A stretch of DNA of 64,000 nucleotides from CAVQCJ01 sp963849365 (lineage in GTDB: Bacteria > Actinomycetota > Actinomycetes > Prado026). The notes below the pieces were generated by a model, which worked only from the letters and a program-made list of their open reading frames with translations, made no database searches and was not told where the DNA came from. Location: contig CAWKHA010000001.1 in the NCBI GenBank assembly GCA_963849365.1, forward strand, positions 806,001-870,000. The letters are read 5' to 3'. This document shows positions 19,205 through 28,857 of the stretch, piece after piece. Position numbers and translations under genes: made by a program. The number at the start of each line of letters is the position of its first letter. Position 1 is the first letter of the stretch.

Positions 19205-20002
19205 CTAGATGAACTTGTTCGACGCGAGGAACTCGGCGAGCTTGAGCCCGCCGTCGCCCTCGTCCTTGACCACGGTGCCGGCCTGCTTGGGCGGACGCGC
19301 GGCGAACTCGGTGACCGCGCTCCCGGACCCCGCCAGCCCGACCTCGTCGGCCCCGACACCCAGCTCGCCCAGCGTCAGCGTGGTCACCGGCTTCTTCTTG
19401 GCCGCCATGATCCCCTTGAACGACGGGTACCTCGGCTCGTTGATCTTCTCGACCACCGACACCACCGCCGGCAGCGTCGCCTCGACCGTGTCGTAGCCGT
19501 AGTCGGTCTGCCGCTGCACGCTCGCCCGGCCCGCGGCCACATCGACCTCGACCTTGCCGGCGAACGTCAGCTGCGGGACACCCAGCCGCTCGGCCAGCAT
19601 CGCCGGCACCACCGCCATGCGCGCATCGGTCGACTCAGTACCCAGGATCACCAGGTCCCAGGCCAGCGTGCCCAGCGCCTTCGCCAGCACCAGCGACGTA
19701 CCCAGCGCATCCGTCCCGTGCAGGCCGTCGTCGACCACATGCACGCCCGCGTCGGCTCCCATGCTCAACGCCTTGCGGATCGTCTCGGCCGCCTTGCCCG
19801 GACCCATCGTCAGGATCGTCACCGGCGTGGCCTCCGGACCCCCATTGGCCTCCTGCAGGCGCAGCGCCTCCTCCACCGCATACTCGTCCAGCTCGTTCAT
19901 CACGGCCTCGGCCGAGTCACGGTCCAGAGTGCTGTCCGCCGGGCTGAGCTTCTTCTCGGCCCAGGAGTCCGGCACCTGCTTCACGCAGACGACGATGTTC
20001 AT
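19205..20002 (-). CDS. etfB: Electron transfer flavoprotein beta subunit
   Basis: A 265-residue ETF beta (FixA-like), partner of EtfA. It binds AMP and shapes the FAD site. The start MNIVVCVKQVPDSWAEK is typical, and LNELDEYAVEEALRL-type residues (MNELDEYAVEEALRLQE) and QRQTDYGYDTVEATLPAVVS match the family. The open frame extends upstream, but the ATG at 20002 begins the conserved region. The gap to the divergent ABC permease start (20003-20256) is 254 bases and shows no gene. Confidence 0.95.
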   Translation of the reverse strand: MNIVVCVKQVPDSWAEKKLSPADSTLDRDSAEAVMNELDEYAVEEALRLQEANGGPEATPVTILTMGPGKAAETIRKALSMGADAGVHVVDDGLHGTDALGTSLVLAKALGTLAWDLVILGTESTDARMAVVPAMLAERLGVPQLTFAGKVEVDVAAGRASVQRQTDYGYDTVEATLPAVVSVVEKINEPRYPSFKGIMAAKKKPVTTLTLGELGVGADEVGLAGSGSAVTEFAARPPKQAGTVVKDEGDGGLKLAEFLASNKFI

Positions 20003-20256
20003 CGCACGGTCATGGTCGCGAGCGACCTCCCACTCGTGGGGCGCCCTCGCGCCCGCCGGCTGAAGTCTGTCAGCGGGCCCGACCCGGTCCGGAACCGGGG
20101 GCCGGCCACGCCGCCGCCGCGAGGTTACCCGCCGGTAGCACCAGGGTCGAACCCGATCGCGGCCGCACCGCGGCTTTCCCGTGACCTGGGCCGGGTACGG
20201 TGCCCGGCAGGGGCGCGCGCCGGGTGCCCGCACGGACCGGAGAAGGGGCTCGCGCG

Positions 20257-23200
20257 TTGCCGTCAGGGTTGCCGCGGCTGGGGCTCACCGCCCGCGGGCT
20301 GTGGTGGCGCCGAGGGTCCGCGGCCACCCTGCTCGCGGTCGCCACCGTCACCATCGCCGCGGCCGCGCTGGGCCCGGTGTACGCGCGGGCCGCCAGCGAG
20401 TCCACCCTGCGCGACCGGCTGGTCAGTGCCCCCGTCACCGAGACCGGGTTCAACCTCACCGACGTGGTCGACGGCTCGCAGGACGCCGCCCCGCTGGACG
20501 CTGCCGCCGACCCTCCCGCGGCCGGCGCGCTGTTCGGGTTCCCCAGCCGGGTCGCGGCCCTGTCCTCGCAGGTCACGGTGGCGGCGGTGGGCGGCAACAC
20601 CCGGCAGCTGTCGTACGTCGTGTGGCGGGAAGGGTTCTGCTCGCACGTCGTGGTCCTCAAAGGGCGCTGCCCGACCAGGGCCGGCGAGGGGATGGCGAGC
20701 AGCCGAACCCTCGCGGGCGGCTACGGCTGGAAGCTCGGTGGCACGTTGCACACGGACGGGCTCACCGTCGACGTCCCCGGCGGCTTCGCAGGCAGCATCC
20801 CCGAGCCGCTCGCCCTGACGGTGGTCGGGCTCTACCGCCCCAAGGCCGAGGCCGACCCGTACTGGTTCGGGCACAGCTACTTCGGCGCCCGCTTCGGCAG
20901 CGGCGACAAGCCGGACTGGGTCGACTCGGTGTTCGTGACCCAGTCCACCTTCGTGTCGCTGACCCGACCGAGCCCGGTGGGGCTGTCCCTGGACTACCCG
21001 CTGGACGCGCACGCGGTACGGCTCGCCGACGAGCCCCGGATGCGCGAGCAGATGCAGGCGCTGCAGAAGGCGCACGCCACGGCGGGCACCGCGCAGCTGC
21101 AGTCGTCGCTGCTGAAGGTCCTGGACGCGGCCGACCACGAGCGCACGCTGCTCGAGGTGTCCACCACTCTGGTCGCCGCGCAGCTCGCGCTGCTGGCCTG
21201 GCTCGTCCTCTACCAGGTGGTGACGGACGCGGCCGAGTCGCGCGGCAACGAGGTGGCCCTGGCCAAGCTGCGCGGCTTCCGCCCCAGGTCCACGGTCGCG
21301 TTCGGCCTGGGTCAGCCGTTGACCGTGCTGGTGCTCGCGGTCCCGCTGGGTCTGCTGGCCGCCTGGCTGGCGATGCTGTTCATGAGCCGCTGGGTCCTGG
21401 TGCCGGGGACGCCGGTCCAGCTGACCTGGGCCGCGGTCGCCGGTGCGCTGGCCGGCTTCACCGGTGCTGTGGTCGGTGCCGCGCTCGCGGCGCGGCGCGT
21501 GCTGACCCGCCCGGTGCTCGAGCAGTGGCGGCGCGTCCCGGACGTGCAGCACGGGACCGCGTCCCTCGTTGTCGACCTGGTGCTCGTCGTCAGTGCGGCG
21601 GCCGGCCTGCTGGCCCTGCGCGCGAGCGGTTCGGCCGGGACGGCGCCCCGGCCGGTCGCCCTGGTGGCCCCCGGGCTGTTCGTGCTCGCCGTCGCGCTGC
21701 TCGGCGTCCGGCTGCTGCCGTACTTCGGCCGGGCCGCGCTCGGGCCGACCCGTGCCTCCCCGCGGGTCGGCTGGTTCCTGGCCGTACGCCAGGTGCTGCG
21801 CCGGCCGGCCGGGCTGCGCCTGGCCGCACTGCTCGCGGTGGCCGTCGGGCTGGCCACGTTCGCCATCGACGGCGAGGCGGTCGCGGCCGCCAACCGCGAC
21901 TACCGGGCCGGCCTGGAGGTCGGCGCCCCGCAGGTCCTGACGGTCCAGTACGACCAGGCGCACGACCCGGTGGCGATCACGCACGCGGTCGACCCGCACG
22001 GGGACTGGGCGATGGCTGCGGCGACCTGGGTCGGCAGCGGTGGTGCCGTGACCGGCAAGGTGCTGGGCGTGGACTCCACGCGGCTGCCCACGGTGGCGCA
22101 CTGGCCGTCCATGTCCGGGTTCTCCGCGCAGGACGCGGCTGCCCAGATCGGTCCCAGCGTCCCGCCGCCGATCAGGTTCACGGGTACCGCGATCCGCGTC
22201 CAAGTGACCCAGCTGTCGCGCGGTCCCGGGCCGCCTCCGAACGTGACGATCGAGGTGCGACCGGGGCTACGCAGCCCCGTGCTCCAGCGCCTGGGGCCGC
22301 TGCGACCGGGAAGCGCGACGTACACCGCCCCGGTCCCGTGCGCCGGCGGCTGCACGCTGACCCGGCTGGTCTGGGACCGCCCGATCGACTGGAACAAGGT
22401 CTTGCAGGGCTCGGTCCTGGTCACCGCGTTCGAGGCGCAGTCCGGTGGCGGGTGGCAGCCCGTCGACGCCGGTCTCGGCACGTCCGGGGAGTGGCGCGGC
22501 GCGGGCAGCGGCGGCGTGTCCAGGGACACGCTGACTCCCACGCCGCAGGGTCTGCGCGACGACTACAGCAGTACGTACGGCGCGTCACCCGCGATCGGCC
22601 ATGTCGACTCCCCCGCCCCGCTGCCGCTGATCGCGACGCCACACGCGATCACCACCGGGGGCAGCGCCGAGACCGTGCTGCAGGACTCCAGCGGGGTGAG
22701 CGCGCCGTACCAGCAGGTCGCGACCGTGCCGCTGCTGCCGGTCGTGCTCGACGACGGCGTGGTGGCCGACGTGCGGTACGTCAAGGCGCAGCTGCTGGAC
22801 TTCGCCGACGAGGCGGGCTGGCAGGTGTGGCTGGGAGCGCAGGCGCCGGCGGACGCCGTGCAGCGGCTCAAGGCCGCGGGGCTCCTGGTCCAGGGCGTCC
22901 GCACCGACGGGCAGCGCAGCGACGAGCTGGGCCGGCAGGGCCCCGCGCTCGCCCTGCTCCTGCTCGTCGCCTGCGCGATCGCCGGCGCCGCGCTGGCGGC
23001 CGGCGCCACCGCCCTCGCGGTCGCGGTCACCGGCCGGCGGCGGGCGTTCGAGCTGGCGGCGCTGTCCGCGGTCGGGGTCCGCCGCAGGTCGCTGCTGCGC
23101 TCGTGCGTGGGCGAGCAGCTGATCCTCCTCGGCACCGGTTTCGCGCTGGGCCTGCCGGCGGGGGTGGTCGCCGCGCGGCTGGCGCTGCCGGCCATCCCGG

Positions 23201-23367
23201 AGTACTCCGACGCCACCCCGGTCCCGTTGGACTACGCACCGCACGCCGCGGTGATCGCCGCGTTCGCCCTGGCCGTCGCTGTCCTGCTCGTCGCCACGGC
23301 GTGGGTGGCCGGGACCGCGCTGATGCGCTCGGCCGTGCCCACCAGGCTGCGGGAGGCGGCGCAGTGA
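20257..23367 (+). CDS. FtsX-type ABC transporter permease
   Basis: A permease of about 1036 residues with two FtsX/MacB-like units. There is one N-terminal helix (ATLLAVATVTIAAAALGPVY), a large extracellular region, a first bundle near residues 310-415, further helices near 460-550, a second large extracellular region, and a final bundle near residues 905-1030 (LALLLLVACAIAGAALAAGA and following). Such permeases usually export lipids or peptides or transmit a mechanical signal. The TTG at 20257 was chosen for the purine-rich GGAGAAGGGG 8-18 bases upstream; in-frame GTG codons at 20224 and 20200 are alternatives. Its stop overlaps the first ATPase start (GTGA). Confidence 0.85.
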   Translation: MPSGLPRLGLTARGLWWRRGSAATLLAVATVTIAAAALGPVYARAASESTLRDRLVSAPVTETGFNLTDVVDGSQDAAPLDAAADPPAAGALFGFPSRVAALSSQVTVAAVGGNTRQLSYVVWREGFCSHVVVLKGRCPTRAGEGMASSRTLAGGYGWKLGGTLHTDGLTVDVPGGFAGSIPEPLALTVVGLYRPKAEADPYWFGHSYFGARFGSGDKPDWVDSVFVTQSTFVSLTRPSPVGLSLDYPLDAHAVRLADEPRMREQMQALQKAHATAGTAQLQSSLLKVLDAADHERTLLEVSTTLVAAQLALLAWLVLYQVVTDAAESRGNEVALAKLRGFRPRSTVAFGLGQPLTVLVLAVPLGLLAAWLAMLFMSRWVLVPGTPVQLTWAAVAGALAGFTGAVVGAALAARRVLTRPVLEQWRRVPDVQHGTASLVVDLVLVVSAAAGLLALRASGSAGTAPRPVALVAPGLFVLAVALLGVRLLPYFGRAALGPTRASPRVGWFLAVRQVLRRPAGLRLAALLAVAVGLATFAIDGEAVAAANRDYRAGLEVGAPQVLTVQYDQAHDPVAITHAVDPHGDWAMAAATWVGSGGAVTGKVLGVDSTRLPTVAHWPSMSGFSAQDAAAQIGPSVPPPIRFTGTAIRVQVTQLSRGPGPPPNVTIEVRPGLRSPVLQRLGPLRPGSATYTAPVPCAGGCTLTRLVWDRPIDWNKVLQGSVLVTAFEAQSGGGWQPVDAGLGTSGEWRGAGSGGVSRDTLTPTPQGLRDDYSSTYGASPAIGHVDSPAPLPLIATPHAITTGGSAETVLQDSSGVSAPYQQVATVPLLPVVLDDGVVADVRYVKAQLLDFADEAGWQVWLGAQAPADAVQRLKAAGLLVQGVRTDGQRSDELGRQGPALALLLLVACAIAGAALAAGATALAVAVTGRRRAFELAALSAVGVRRRSLLRSCVGEQLILLGTGFALGLPAGVVAARLALPAIPEYSDATPVPLDYAPHAAVIAAFALAVAVLLVATAWVAGTALMRSAVPTRLREAAQ

Positions 23368-24329
23368 ACGCGGTCAGCGCGGCCGCTCGCGTCGACGGGG
23401 ACGGCCTGGACCGCGACGGTCTGCACACCGGGCTCGCCGTCAGCTGCCGCGCCCTGCACCACGTCTACCATGTCGACGGCGAGGAGGTCGTCGCGCTCGA
23501 CCAGGTCGACCTGACGGTGCGCGCCGGCGAGAGCGTGGCCCTGCTCGGACCCTCGGGCTCCGGCAAGTCGACGCTGCTCACCCTGCTGGCCGGGCTGCTG
23601 CGGCCCACCTCCGGCCGGCTCTACATCGGCGGCGAGGACATCACCCGGATGACCGAGCGCGAGCTGCTCGGGCTGCGCGCCCAGCGGGTCGGCGTCGTCG
23701 TGCAGGGACCCGCGCGCAACCTGCTGCCGTACGGCACCGCCGAGGACAACATCGCGTTCGCCCAGCGCGCCGTCCGCGGTTCGCGCCGCGCCGACCTTCC
23801 CGCTCCGCCCGACCTGCTCGACCAGCTGGGGCTGCAGGACCTGTCCGGCCAGGTGGTCGGGCGGATGTCCGGCGGGGAGGCGCAGCGGCTCGCGGTGGCG
23901 GTGGCGCTGGCCAGCGCGCCCGGCCTGCTGCTCGTGGACGAGCCCACCAGCCAGCTGGACCGTCCGAACCGCGACCGCGTCGTCGAGATGCTGGGCACCG
24001 TCACCCGGCGCTTCGGGACGACCCTGGTGGCGGTGACCCACGACGCCGACGTCGCCCAGGCACTCGGCCGGACCGTCACCATCGTCGGTGGCCGCGCCGA
24101 CGACCACGGCCAGCGGCGCGAGCAGTTCGTCCAGGTGTCGGGCGAGGGGTCCGTGCAGCTGCCCGAGGACGTGCTGGGCGCGTTGCCTCCGGGTTCGACC
24201 GCGCGCGTCGTCCGTAAGCCGGACGGCGTCGAGCTGGTACGGCACGACCCGTCACCGGCTGCGGCCGGCCCCGAGCCGCCGCCGGAAGCGGCGGACCCAG
24301 ACGCCGGACCCGGTCAGGGCGAGCCATGA
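23364..24329 (+). CDS. ABC transporter ATP-binding protein (first of two)
   Basis: A 321-residue ATPase for the FtsX-type permease. Walker A is GPSGSGKST, the Q-loop region VVVQGPARNLLP, the signature MSGGEAQRL and Walker B LLLVDEPTSQLD, with the switch His in VAVTHDADVA. Compared with LolD/MacB-type ATPases it has a 30-residue N-terminal extension and about 70 extra C-terminal residues ending in a Pro/Glu/Ala-rich tail. The GTG at 23364 overlaps the permease stop and sits behind GGGAGG. Its stop overlaps the next start as ATGA. Confidence 0.9.
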   Translation: MNAVSAAARVDGDGLDRDGLHTGLAVSCRALHHVYHVDGEEVVALDQVDLTVRAGESVALLGPSGSGKSTLLTLLAGLLRPTSGRLYIGGEDITRMTERELLGLRAQRVGVVVQGPARNLLPYGTAEDNIAFAQRAVRGSRRADLPAPPDLLDQLGLQDLSGQVVGRMSGGEAQRLAVAVALASAPGLLLVDEPTSQLDRPNRDRVVEMLGTVTRRFGTTLVAVTHDADVAQALGRTVTIVGGRADDHGQRREQFVQVSGEGSVQLPEDVLGALPPGSTARVVRKPDGVELVRHDPSPAAAGPEPPPEAADPDAGPGQGEP

Positions 24330-25117
24330 GCTGGGAGAAGTGGCTCGAGCAGGACGACGTCCGGCCCGCTGAGGACGCCTCCGCCGCGCCGGCCGGGAAG
24401 GCCGAGCGGGTCCGGCAGGACGGGCGGACCCGCTACCAGCCGGGCTCGCACCGTTTCGGCGAACGCTTGCCCGGCCGCGAGCCGGTCCGCGAGCTGCTCG
24501 GCGACGGCCTGGGGTACGCGCGCGGCGGCCGCACCATCCTCGACGACGTGGCGGTCGCCGCCTTCGCGGGCGAGCCCGTCGCGGTGACCGGCCCGTCCGG
24601 CAGTGGCAAATCCAGCCTCCTAGCCGTGCTCGCCGGTCTGGAACGACCCGACTCGGGCCGCATCGTGGTGGACGGCCGCCCGCTCCCCGACCACGTGCCC
24701 GACGGCTTCGGGCTGATCCTGCAGGGTTACGGCCTGGTGTCGGTGCTGACCGCGGCGGAGAACGTGGAGGTCGCCCTGCAGGGACGTGGGCTGCCCCGCG
24801 AAGAAGTCCGGGACCGGGCGGCGGCCGCGCTGGAGGCGGTCGCCCTGGCACCGGTCGCGGACCACCTCGTCGAGCAGCTCTCCGGGGGTCAGCAGCAGCG
24901 GGTCGCCGTGGCGCGCGCCCTCGCCGTCGATCCCGCGGTGCTGCTCGCGGACGAGTTCACCGCCGAGCTGGATGCCGAGTCGCGCTCGCACATCCTGGCT
25001 CTGGTGCTGGGCGTGGCCCGGCGCGGGGCCGTGGTGGTCATCGCGACCCACGACCCCCAGGTCGCGCAGGCATGCCACAGCGAGCTACGGCTGGTGGACG
25101 GCCGCGTCGCCCGCTGA
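24326..25117 (+). CDS. ABC transporter ATP-binding protein (second of two)
   Basis: A 263-residue ATPase. A charged, non-conserved N-terminus (about 60 residues, starting MSWEKWLEQDD) precedes the fold. Walker A is GPSGSGKSS, the Q-loop region LILQGYGLVS, the signature LSGGQQQRV, Walker B VLLADEFTAELD (Phe instead of the usual Pro after DE), and the switch His is in IATHDPQVA. It is the third gene of the exporter operon. One permease served by two distinct ATPases suggests a heterodimeric motor across the two halves of the permease; that is inference. Confidence 0.88.
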   Translation: MSWEKWLEQDDVRPAEDASAAPAGKAERVRQDGRTRYQPGSHRFGERLPGREPVRELLGDGLGYARGGRTILDDVAVAAFAGEPVAVTGPSGSGKSSLLAVLAGLERPDSGRIVVDGRPLPDHVPDGFGLILQGYGLVSVLTAAENVEVALQGRGLPREEVRDRAAAALEAVALAPVADHLVEQLSGGQQQRVAVARALAVDPAVLLADEFTAELDAESRSHILALVLGVARRGAVVVIATHDPQVAQACHSELRLVDGRVAR

Positions 25118-25212
25118 CTCGCGGGGGCCGCAGGAGCCGGGTCGGCTCGGCATCGCGCAGCCCGCGGCGGCAGGATGGACGCGGCGAGGCGAGGCAGGTC
25201 GGGGAGGTGCAC

Positions 25213-25992
25213 GTGACGGACGCTCAGGCGGCGCTCCGGCTCACCGGTGAGCGGACGCTGCCCGGCATCTGGCACGAGCGGTACTGGTTCGCCCGGCACG
25301 AGGTCACGTACCGGTTCGTGGCCCGGCTGCTGGCCGCCGCGCCGGCGGGCGACCCGGTCCTGGTGGACGCGGGCAGCGGCGAGGGGTACGGCAGCGAGCA
25401 CCTTCGGGTCTCGGTTCCGGCCCGCACCCTCGCGGTCGACTACGACGAAGCCAGCGTCGCCCATGTACGCCGCACCTACCCGCAGGTCGCCGTGGCCCGC
25501 GGCAACCTCGTCGCCCTGCCGCTGCGGACCGGCTCCGTCGACGCCGTCGTGAGCCTGCAGACCGTCGAGCACCTCTGGGACCAGGGCGGCTTCGTCGCCG
25601 AGTGCGCCCGCGTCCTGCGCACCGGCGGGCTGCTGGCCCTGTCCACGCCGAACCGGCTGACCTTCTCCCCCGGCGTCGGGCGCGGCGAGCGGCCGCTGAA
25701 CCCGTTCCACGTCAACGAGCTGGACGCCGCCGAGCTGGTCGAGCTGCTCGCCGGGCTCGTCGGCGAGCCGGAGCTGCTGGGCGTGCACCACGGCCCGCGC
25801 ATCATGGCCTACGAGGACCGGCACGGCGACGTGGTGCGCGCCCAGCTGGCCGGTCCGTACGACGAGTGGGAGCACCCGCTCGCCGACTTCGTCCGCAGCG
25901 TGCGCGCCGACGACTTCGTCGTCGCCCCGGACGGCGACGGGCACCCCCTCGACGCCTCGCTCGACCTCGTGGCGGTGGGCCGGGCGGCATGA
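25213..25992 (+). CDS. SAM-dependent methyltransferase (Rv3030-like)
   Basis: A 259-residue class I methyltransferase. The SAM-binding motif is VLVDAGSGEGYGSE near residue 50, with the acidic motif II in TLAVDYDEAS and DAVVSLQTVEHLWD as motif IV. The GTG at 25213 was chosen because GGGGAGG lies 5 bases upstream. Position and order (etf genes nearby, then GH57 and GT4) match mycobacterial Rv3030, which sits in the methylglucose lipopolysaccharide cluster. The stop overlaps the GH57 start (ATGA), so the two are probably translated together. Confidence 0.85.
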   Translation: MTDAQAALRLTGERTLPGIWHERYWFARHEVTYRFVARLLAAAPAGDPVLVDAGSGEGYGSEHLRVSVPARTLAVDYDEASVAHVRRTYPQVAVARGNLVALPLRTGSVDAVVSLQTVEHLWDQGGFVAECARVLRTGGLLALSTPNRLTFSPGVGRGERPLNPFHVNELDAAELVELLAGLVGEPELLGVHHGPRIMAYEDRHGDVVRAQLAGPYDEWEHPLADFVRSVRADDFVVAPDGDGHPLDASLDLVAVGRAA

Positions 25993-27554
25993 GCGAACCC
26001 ATCGGCACCTGCTGCATCGTGCTGCACACGCACCTGCCGTGGCTGGCGCACCACGGGTCGTGGCCCGTCGGCGAGGAGTGGCTCTACCAGGCCTGGTCCT
26101 CGTCGTACCTGCCGGTGGTCGAGCTGCTCGAACGCCTCGCCGCCGAGGGCCGGCGCGACCTGCTCACGCTCGCCGTGACGCCCGTGCTGGCCGCCCAGCT
26201 CGACGACCCGTACTGCCTGCGCGGGATGCACACCTGGCTGGGCTTCTGGCAGGCCCGCGCCGAGTCCCTCGCCGGAGCGCGCGAGCCGCACCTGCGCGGC
26301 ACCGGCGTGCGCGAGTTCCGGACCGCCCGGCACGCCCTGGCCACCTTCGAGGGACGCTGGCGGCACGGCGCCTCGCCGTTGCTGCGCGGGCTGGCCGGCG
26401 CCGGCGCCGTCGAGATCCTCGGCGGGCCGGCCACGCACCCGTTCCTCCCGCTGCTCGACGAGCGCGTCGTGGACTTCTCGCTGCGCACCGGCCTCGACGA
26501 CGCGGTGCTGCGGCTGGGCGCCAGGCCGGGCGGGGTCTGGGCGCCCGAGTGCGGCTACCGTCCCGGACTCGAGCAGGTCTACGCCGCGGCGGGGGTGCAG
26601 CGGTTCCTGCTGGACGGCCCCACGCTCGCCGGCGCCGGCCGGTCGACCGCCGACGCGTGGACCGTCGGCGGTACGCAGGTCGTCGCCTTCGGCCGGGACC
26701 TGGACGTCACCTACCGCGTCTGGTCGCCGCGCCGCGGCTACCCCGGCGGCGCCTGGTACCGCGACTTCCACACCTACGACCACCCCTCCGGGTTCCGTCC
26801 AGCGCGCGTGACCTCGACCCGGACCGTGCCGCAGGACAAGGCGCCCTACGACCCGGTGCGGGCGGCGGCGGCCGTCGAGGCGGACGTCGAGGACTTCGTC
26901 GGCGTCGTCCGGCGGCGGCTGCTCGACCTCGCCGACCGGCGCGACGGACGACCCGCGCTCGTCACCGTCGCGTACGACACCGAGCTGTTCGGACACTGGT
27001 GGCACGAAGGTCCGGCATTCCTCGAGGCCGTGCTGCGACGGCTGCCGCAGGCCGGTGTCCGCGTCACGACGCTCGCGGGAGCGGTCGAAGCCGGCGCCGT
27101 CGCCGGTGCGGTCGAGCCGGGCCCGGGCTCGTGGGGATCGGGGAAGGACTGGCGGGTGTGGGACGGCGAGCAGGTCGCCGACCTCGTCGACTCCAACGCG
27201 CACCTGGTCAAGCGCCTGCTCGACGTCGTCGACGCCGCCCTGGCTGCGGACCGGTCCGGCGAACGGGCGACCACCCGCCGGGCGGACCTCGACCAGCTCG
27301 TCCGCGACGCCCTCCTGACCCTGGCCAGCGACTGGGCGTTCATGGTGTCGAAGGACTCGGCCGCGGCGTACGCCCGGGACCGCGCGGCCGGTCACCTGCA
27401 CGACTTCGAGACGCTCGCCAGGGCCGTCGAAAGGTCTGTGGCGCCGTCCCCGGCGCCGCCCTCGGCACTGCGTGTCGCTGCCCGGCCGCGCAGCGTCGAC
27501 GGGCCCTTCGCCCACATGGACGCACGTCTTCTGGGCGGGCCTGGAGGCGTATAG
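25989..27554 (+). CDS. GH57 1,4-alpha-glucan branching enzyme-like protein (Rv3031-like)
   Basis: A 521-residue glycoside hydrolase family 57 protein. Typical GH57 pieces are CIVLHTHLPWLAHHG at the N-terminus, the nucleophile Glu in VWAPECGYRPG, and the acid/base Asp in VAYDTELFGHWWHEG. The C-terminal helical domain follows (DLDQLVRDALLTLASDWAFM). Family members with this layout branch alpha-1,4-glucans by forming alpha-1,6 links. With the flanking methyltransferase and GT4 glucosyltransferase it matches Rv3030-Rv3032, so a role in an intracellular methylated polyglucan or a capsular glucan is likely. It overlaps the methyltransferase gene by four bases. Confidence 0.88.
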   Translation: MSEPIGTCCIVLHTHLPWLAHHGSWPVGEEWLYQAWSSSYLPVVELLERLAAEGRRDLLTLAVTPVLAAQLDDPYCLRGMHTWLGFWQARAESLAGAREPHLRGTGVREFRTARHALATFEGRWRHGASPLLRGLAGAGAVEILGGPATHPFLPLLDERVVDFSLRTGLDDAVLRLGARPGGVWAPECGYRPGLEQVYAAAGVQRFLLDGPTLAGAGRSTADAWTVGGTQVVAFGRDLDVTYRVWSPRRGYPGGAWYRDFHTYDHPSGFRPARVTSTRTVPQDKAPYDPVRAAAAVEADVEDFVGVVRRRLLDLADRRDGRPALVTVAYDTELFGHWWHEGPAFLEAVLRRLPQAGVRVTTLAGAVEAGAVAGAVEPGPGSWGSGKDWRVWDGEQVADLVDSNAHLVKRLLDVVDAALAADRSGERATTRRADLDQLVRDALLTLASDWAFMVSKDSAAAYARDRAAGHLHDFETLARAVERSVAPSPAPPSALRVAARPRSVDGPFAHMDARLLGGPGGV

Positions 27555-27563
27555 CCTCCGCGG

Positions 27564-28853
27564 ATGCGGATCCTGCACCTGGCTTGGGAGTACCCCCCGC
27601 AGGTGTACGGAGGACTCGGTCGGCACGTGCACGCGCTCGCCGGGGCGCAGGCCGCCGCCGGCCACGACGTCACAGTGCTGACCGCGGCTGCCGACGGTGC
27701 GGCCGGCGAGGAGATCACCGCCGGGGTCCGTGTCCTGCGGGTCCCGGACGACCCACCGCTGGTTCGGCACGACGACCTGCTCGCGTGGGTGCTCGCACTC
27801 GGCCACGCCTGGGTCCGCGCGGGCCTGCGGGCGGCGGACGGGATCCGCCCGGAGGTCCTGCACGCGCACGACTGGATGACCTGCCACGCCGCGACCGCGC
27901 TGAAAGAGACCCTCGGTCTTCCGCTCGTCGCGACCCTGCACGCTACGGAGGCGGGGCGGCACCAGGGCTGGCTGCCGACCGAGCTGAGCCGCGCCGTGCA
28001 CACCACCGAGTGGTGGCTGACGTACGAGGCACGCCGCGTGGTCACCTGCTCGGAGGCGATGCGCTGGGAGGTCACCCGGCTCTTCGAGCTGCCACCGGAC
28101 AAGGTCGACGTCGTCCCCAACGGCGTCGACATGGCGACCTGGACCGTCCCCTCCGCGCGCGCGGCGGCGGCCAGGCGCAGCTTCCTCCCCGACGAAGGGC
28201 GCGGCCGCACCCGCGACGCACCCCTGCTCGCGTACGCCGGGCGACTGGAGTGGGAGAAGGGCGTGCACACCCTGCTGGACGCGCTGCCGCGGCTGCGGCG
28301 CCGCTTCCCCGGGACCCGGCTGGTGCTGGCGGGCCGGGGCACGTACGAGGCCGAGCTGCGGGACCGCGCCCGCCGGCTGCGGCTCTCCGGTGCCGTCACC
28401 TTCGCCGGGTTCCTCACCGAGCCCGACCTGGCGGCGCTGCTGTCCGGTGCGGACGTCGTCGTCGTCCCCTCCCTGTACGAGCCCTTCGGCATCGTCGCGC
28501 TGGAGGCGGCGGCCGCCCGCACTCCCCTCGTGGTCGCCGCCACCGGTGGCCTGCGCGAGGTCGTCGAGCCGGGCGTCACCGGCGCGACATTCCAACCCGG
28601 CGACGTCGCGGGGCTGGCCGACGCCGTCGCCACCATGCTCACCGACCAGGTCCTCGCCCGGCGCACCGTACGGGCGGCGCACCGCCGGGTCGCACGCGAC
28701 CTGCGCTGGTCCTGCGTCGCCGAACGGGTCGTGCAGACCTACGAGCGCGCCGTGGACGAGGAGCGCGCGCTGCACGCCGGGTTCGCGGGTCGTGTCGAGC
28801 GTCCGCTCCGGGTCGTGGTGCGCGACGGGAACCTGTTGGCCGAAGCTCCGTGA
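27564..28853 (+). CDS. GT4 alpha-glucosyltransferase (Rv3032-like glycogen synthase)
   Basis: A 429-residue GT-B fold glycosyltransferase of family 4. The N-terminal MRILHLAWEYPPQVYGGLGR holds the nucleotide-sugar loop. The C-terminal domain has YAGRLEWEKGVHTLLDA, VVVPSLYEPFGIVALEA (the E-x7-E motif) and ATGGLREVV. It most resembles Rv3032, an alpha-1,4-glucosyltransferase for methylglucose lipopolysaccharide and glycogen. It lies nine bases after the GH57 gene. The window holds no glgC or a second glycogen synthase, so this enzyme may also feed the glucan pathway further on. Confidence 0.88.
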   Translation: MRILHLAWEYPPQVYGGLGRHVHALAGAQAAAGHDVTVLTAAADGAAGEEITAGVRVLRVPDDPPLVRHDDLLAWVLALGHAWVRAGLRAADGIRPEVLHAHDWMTCHAATALKETLGLPLVATLHATEAGRHQGWLPTELSRAVHTTEWWLTYEARRVVTCSEAMRWEVTRLFELPPDKVDVVPNGVDMATWTVPSARAAAARRSFLPDEGRGRTRDAPLLAYAGRLEWEKGVHTLLDALPRLRRRFPGTRLVLAGRGTYEAELRDRARRLRLSGAVTFAGFLTEPDLAALLSGADVVVVPSLYEPFGIVALEAAAARTPLVVAATGGLREVVEPGVTGATFQPGDVAGLADAVATMLTDQVLARRTVRAAHRRVARDLRWSCVAERVVQTYERAVDEERALHAGFAGRVERPLRVVVRDGNLLAEAP

Positions 28854-28857
28854 CGCG

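Noticed and set aside
20263..22203. 646-codon minus-strand open frame opposite the ABC permease
   Set aside because: Arg/Gly/Gln/Asp-rich low-complexity translation with no domain; the permease on the plus strand has clear helices and ribosome-binding site.
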